NCBI GenBank assembly: GCA_019310485.1 | Contig: JAFDEF010000052.1 | Location: 1 to 33,348 of the forward strand | Length of the DNA: 33,348 nt | Reading direction: 5' to 3' | From: Deltaproteobacteria bacterium | GTDB lineage: Bacteria; Desulfobacterota; DSM-4660; Desulfatiglandales; HGW-15 | Part shown: positions 31,335 to 33,348 of the stretch, piece by piece | Numbering within the stretch: the first letter of the stretch is position 1 | Layout of the letters: each line of letters begins with the position of its first letter | Program-made: the position numbers and the translations under genes | The notes under the pieces: model-generated | What the model was told of the DNA's origin: nothing | The model's database searches: none | Seen by the model: only the letters and a program-made list of their open reading frames with translations

Positions 31335-32181
31335 AAAACCTTCGTTTGCCTATGAGTACCGAAGAGAACAGGTTGAACTGGTAAGGCAGACCTGCGTTTA
31401 TGTGGCGACGAAGCTTGGAGACCTCCTGGAGGAATTCGTCGTTGTCGGAGGACTCGTACCTTCACTCTTGATTCCCGAGAAGTCCCTCCCTCAAGATGAA
31501 GATGCCCATGTAGGGACTATGGATCTTGATCTGGGCCTTTCTCTGGCCCTACTGGATGCCCACAGATACGAGGACCTGACATCGAGGCTTCGAAGGGCGG
31601 GTTTTGAACCGGATGTCAATGAAGGTGGAAACCCGACATTTCAGCGCTGGAAGATTGAACCCTCTCCCGACCTGAAGGTAACCGTCGATTTTGTCATACC
31701 CCCAAGTCTCAATGAGGATAAGGGGGGAAACCTGCGACACATCGAGAGAGATTTTGCCGCCGTGATAACACCAGGCCTTCAGCTGGCTTTTAAAGACAAG
31801 CGTCGAGTTTCAATAAGAGGAGATACGATTATCGGAGAAAAAGCAAGCCGCGACGTATGGGTATGCGGTCCCGGTGCCTTTTTGGTGCTGAAGGCCCTGG
31901 CGTTCGATACGAGAGGAGAAAACAAGGATGCATATGACCTCTACTATGTGATCCGAAATTACGGAAGCGGTGTTGATGATATTTTCGGACATCTCAAGCC
32001 CATCCTCGATGAACAGGAAACTCGACAAGCTCTTCAAATCTTACAACGCGACTTTTCCGACCCCAATGGTGTGGGGCCGAGGCGCGTTGCTGAATTTCTA
32101 TATGCCGTCCCAAATGAAGAATTACAGGCTGATGTCGTAGGATTCGTTCGAGAGTTGCTCATCAGATGCGGAATTTCCTGA
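31327..32181 (+). CDS. abiEii: AbiEii-like nucleotidyltransferase toxin
   Basis: 284 residues of the nucleotidyltransferase AbiEii/toxin type. FVVVGGLVPSLLI (residues 37-49) has the GG and serine of the nucleotide-binding turn, and GTMDLDLGLSL (63-73) holds the paired metal-binding aspartates Asp66 and Asp68. Later segments include VDFVIPPS and LVLKALAFDTRGENKDAYDLYYVIRNY, the conserved K-x-x-A...K-D-x-x-D-L helix of this family. The start overlaps the AbiEi-like stop. The TGA stop at 32179 is formed by the first three bases of a comF-derived repeat, so the original C-terminus may have been slightly altered. Confidence 0.85.
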   Translation: MPEKPSFAYEYRREQVELVRQTCVYVATKLGDLLEEFVVVGGLVPSLLIPEKSLPQDEDAHVGTMDLDLGLSLALLDAHRYEDLTSRLRRAGFEPDVNEGGNPTFQRWKIEPSPDLKVTVDFVIPPSLNEDKGGNLRHIERDFAAVITPGLQLAFKDKRRVSIRGDTIIGEKASRDVWVCGPGAFLVLKALAFDTRGENKDAYDLYYVIRNYGSGVDDIFGHLKPILDEQETRQALQILQRDFSDPNGVGPRRVAEFLYAVPNEELQADVVGFVRELLIRCGIS

Positions 32182-32352
32182 TTATCCCCCCGCACTCACC
32201 CAGATCAGGCCGTCCACATGATTCCCCAATTTAACCAGGGCTTCGTAACAGAGACTGGCTGTGGTGCCGGAGGTGATGCAATCGTCCACAAAGAGGATGG
32301 AGGCCGAGGCCGTGACTGGCCGAGGCTGGCGAACCTGCCATGATACGCCTTG
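32179..32352 (-). pseudogene. comF: comF 3'-end fragment, copy 1
   Basis: The minus strand encodes SASILFVDDCITSGTTASLC and LVKLGNHVDGLIWVSAGG before a TAA. VDDCITSGTTA is the PRPP-binding motif of ComF-type phosphoribosyltransferases, so this is the last about 40-50 residues of such a protein. The preceding residues (QVRQPRPVTAS) fit ComF poorly and the remainder of the gene is missing. The block is repeated at 33016. It starts exactly at the abiEii stop codon. Confidence 0.8.
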
Positions 32353-32421
32353 AGTGATATGCACGAAAACATAGGGATATTTTTAGGCAATTGTTGACCA
32401 AAATACCCCCTAAAATCTCAT

Positions 32422-32739
32422 TCATAATAATTCCCATTCCTCCCGAAAAGCCCCTTTCATATCACGGGCACCATGAATTACAGCAAGGATTTCGATATCA
32501 TCATCTCCCCCGATGATTCGATATACGATCCTGTAGTTCCCATAGATCACTTCTCTAAATCCGGGATCTTCAAGTTCCGGTACAATACGACCACATCGAG
32601 GCATATTCTCAAGCTTTTTTGTTGAATGGATGAGCGCCTTTACATATCTTGCAGCATATACTCTGGAATCTTTCGATATATAATCAAAAATAGCCTGTAG
32701 ATTCTTGCTCGCCTTTTCGGTCCACCTTAGCTGGCCCAT
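32422..32739 (-). CDS. ParE/RelE-family toxin
   Basis: 105 residues of the RelE/ParE superfamily. LRWTEKASKNLQAIFDYISKD is the N-terminal helix pair, ARYVKALIHSTKKLENMPRCGRIVPEL the middle helix with its R/P-rich turn, and FREVIYGNYRIVYRI plus IEILAVIHGARD the C-terminal strands with the conserved Y-R-I-x-Y and H-x-x-R/D. ParE members poison gyrase and RelE members cleave mRNA; the H-G-A-R-D ending fits ParE better. The start lies inside the end of the antitoxin gene (13-base overlap). The pair is flanked by comF-derived direct repeats. Confidence 0.9.
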   Translation of the reverse strand: MGQLRWTEKASKNLQAIFDYISKDSRVYAARYVKALIHSTKKLENMPRCGRIVPELEDPGFREVIYGNYRIVYRIIGGDDDIEILAVIHGARDMKGAFREEWELL

Positions 32740-32912
32740 TGGTCAACTCTTTCAAGGAGCTCTTCAGTGGTAATCAGTCTTCCCGCTTCTGCATCCTTAA
32801 GACCCTCAAAAACCTGGGCAATAAGATCTATTCTATACATAATGTCCTCAATGGTGCACCCTTCCGGCAAGCGTTTGATTGATTCGATGGCCGTTTCTTT
32901 GAGCAGGTTCAT
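32727..32912 (-). CDS. Antitoxin of the ParE/RelE pair
   Basis: 61 residues from the ATG at 32912, preceded by AAGGAGG at good spacing; a longer reading to 32933 would begin before this ribosome binding site. The sequence LLKETAIESIKRLPEGCTIE, then DIMYRIDLIAQVFEGLKDAE and LITTEELLERVDQWAS, is of the small helical antitoxin type commonly found before ParE toxins. The N-terminal part may make the DNA contact and the C-terminal helix may wrap the toxin. The operon presumably starts just upstream near 32930-32970. Confidence 0.82.
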   Translation of the reverse strand: MNLLKETAIESIKRLPEGCTIEDIMYRIDLIAQVFEGLKDAEAGRLITTEELLERVDQWAS

Positions 32913-33015
32913 AAAACCCTCCTTAGAAGTCAAAATGGTATGTTTCTTAGACGATTATGGGAGAAGATCTGGATAACTTTCTAAATTTTGCCAGGAATTC
33001 CTCAAAAAATCAAAT

Positions 33016-33154
33016 TGATTATCCTCCCGCACTCACCCAGATCAGGCCGTCCACATGATTCCCCAATTTAACCAGGGCTTCGTAACAGAGACTGGCTGTG
33101 GTGCCGGAGGTGATGCAATCGTCCACAAAGAGGATGGAGCCATGATACGCCTTG
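33016..33154 (-). pseudogene. comF: comF 3'-end fragment, copy 2
   Basis: Bases 33016-33139 repeat 32179-32302 with a single mismatch and encode the same ComF C-terminus (ILFVDDCITSGTTASLC to VSAGG, stop). The sequence GCCATGATACGCCTT follows directly here at 33139, while copy 1 has it only after 34 extra bases (32337). Beyond 33154 to the window end no gene or further repeat is seen. Confidence 0.85.
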
Positions 33155-33348
33155 TCTGTTTTCTGTGCGAATGATAGGGGGATAATTGAGGAGTGTAGAC
33201 CAAAATCATCACCTCCTCGTATTCACCGGCGGTGTGTTGATTACATCGGTATTGTGCTGAGGAGTTGAGGCGGTATTCTGACCGCAAGAGTATGTGGAGG
33301 AGAGGTTTTTGACAAAAGGACTTTCCGTTTTTTGGCGTTTTTCATAGA

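Noticed and set aside
33042-33287. An 81-residue minus-strand frame at the window end
   Set aside because: It crosses the comF-derived repeat in a different frame from the PRPP motif and has no family resemblance.

Overview
The window reads as a cell-surface polysaccharide (O-antigen type) locus of a Gram-negative bacterium, followed on the right by a short chromosomal stretch and a toxin-antitoxin-rich segment. Protein style suggests a deltaproteobacterium (Desulfobacterota): the winged-helix plus NusG-paralog leader pair, the DUF6485-type cysteine-rich protein and the MNT/HEPN pairs. No rRNA or other phylogenetic marker is present, so this stays an inference. Base composition is mosaic: about 8.2-11.7 kb and 16.6-21.6 kb are clearly GC-richer than 1-7 kb and 14.6-16.6 kb, which fits assembly from several sources.

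Layout, following transcription right to left on the minus strand from about 29.1 kb: a winged-helix regulator with its own palindromic operator/promoter and a NusG-like antiterminator; a nucleotide-sugar block (NAD-dependent epimerase, WbpB-WbpD-type fusion, WbpE-type aminotransferase) for a 2,3-diamino-uronic-acid-like sugar; remnants and one intact copy of an MNT/HEPN toxin-antitoxin pair; an orphan Wzt carbohydrate-binding domain, an FkbM methyltransferase with a tandem-repeat coiled coil (frameshifted) and a triple-domain GT4 polymerase; a GT-C membrane protein; a lipid-linked D-arabinofuranose block (gtrA, dprE1, dprE2, ubiA, PAP2) with a decayed GT-C gene and a second, truncated ubiA; then wzm-wzt (short, no carbohydrate-binding domain), gmd and three peripheral glycosyltransferases.

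The polysaccharide block is heavily rearranged. An IS5-family element (12789-14243) with a dead transposase is complete to its terminal inverted repeats, and two solo copies of its right end (21987 and 23398) each cut off the 5' part of a gene. A 1177-bp IS1380-like element (6720-7896), internally deleted and lacking a target duplication, truncates a second gmd. The pattern suggests that one ABC-transporter polysaccharide system (Wzt with binding domain, methyltransferase cap and coiled-coil ruler, multi-GT) was partly replaced by another (Wzm and short Wzt).

The right end (about 29.1-33.3 kb) is plus strand at first: a small membrane protein, a DUF6485-type protein and an unknown protein. 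A 3' fragment of tRNA-Pro(CGG) follows, probably an island boundary. Then come an AbiEi-like gene with a nuclease-like N-terminus, an exact 48-bp tandem duplication and a promoter inside an inverted repeat; its AbiEii partner; and a ParE/RelE-type pair bracketed by two nearly identical direct repeats derived from the 3' end of comF.
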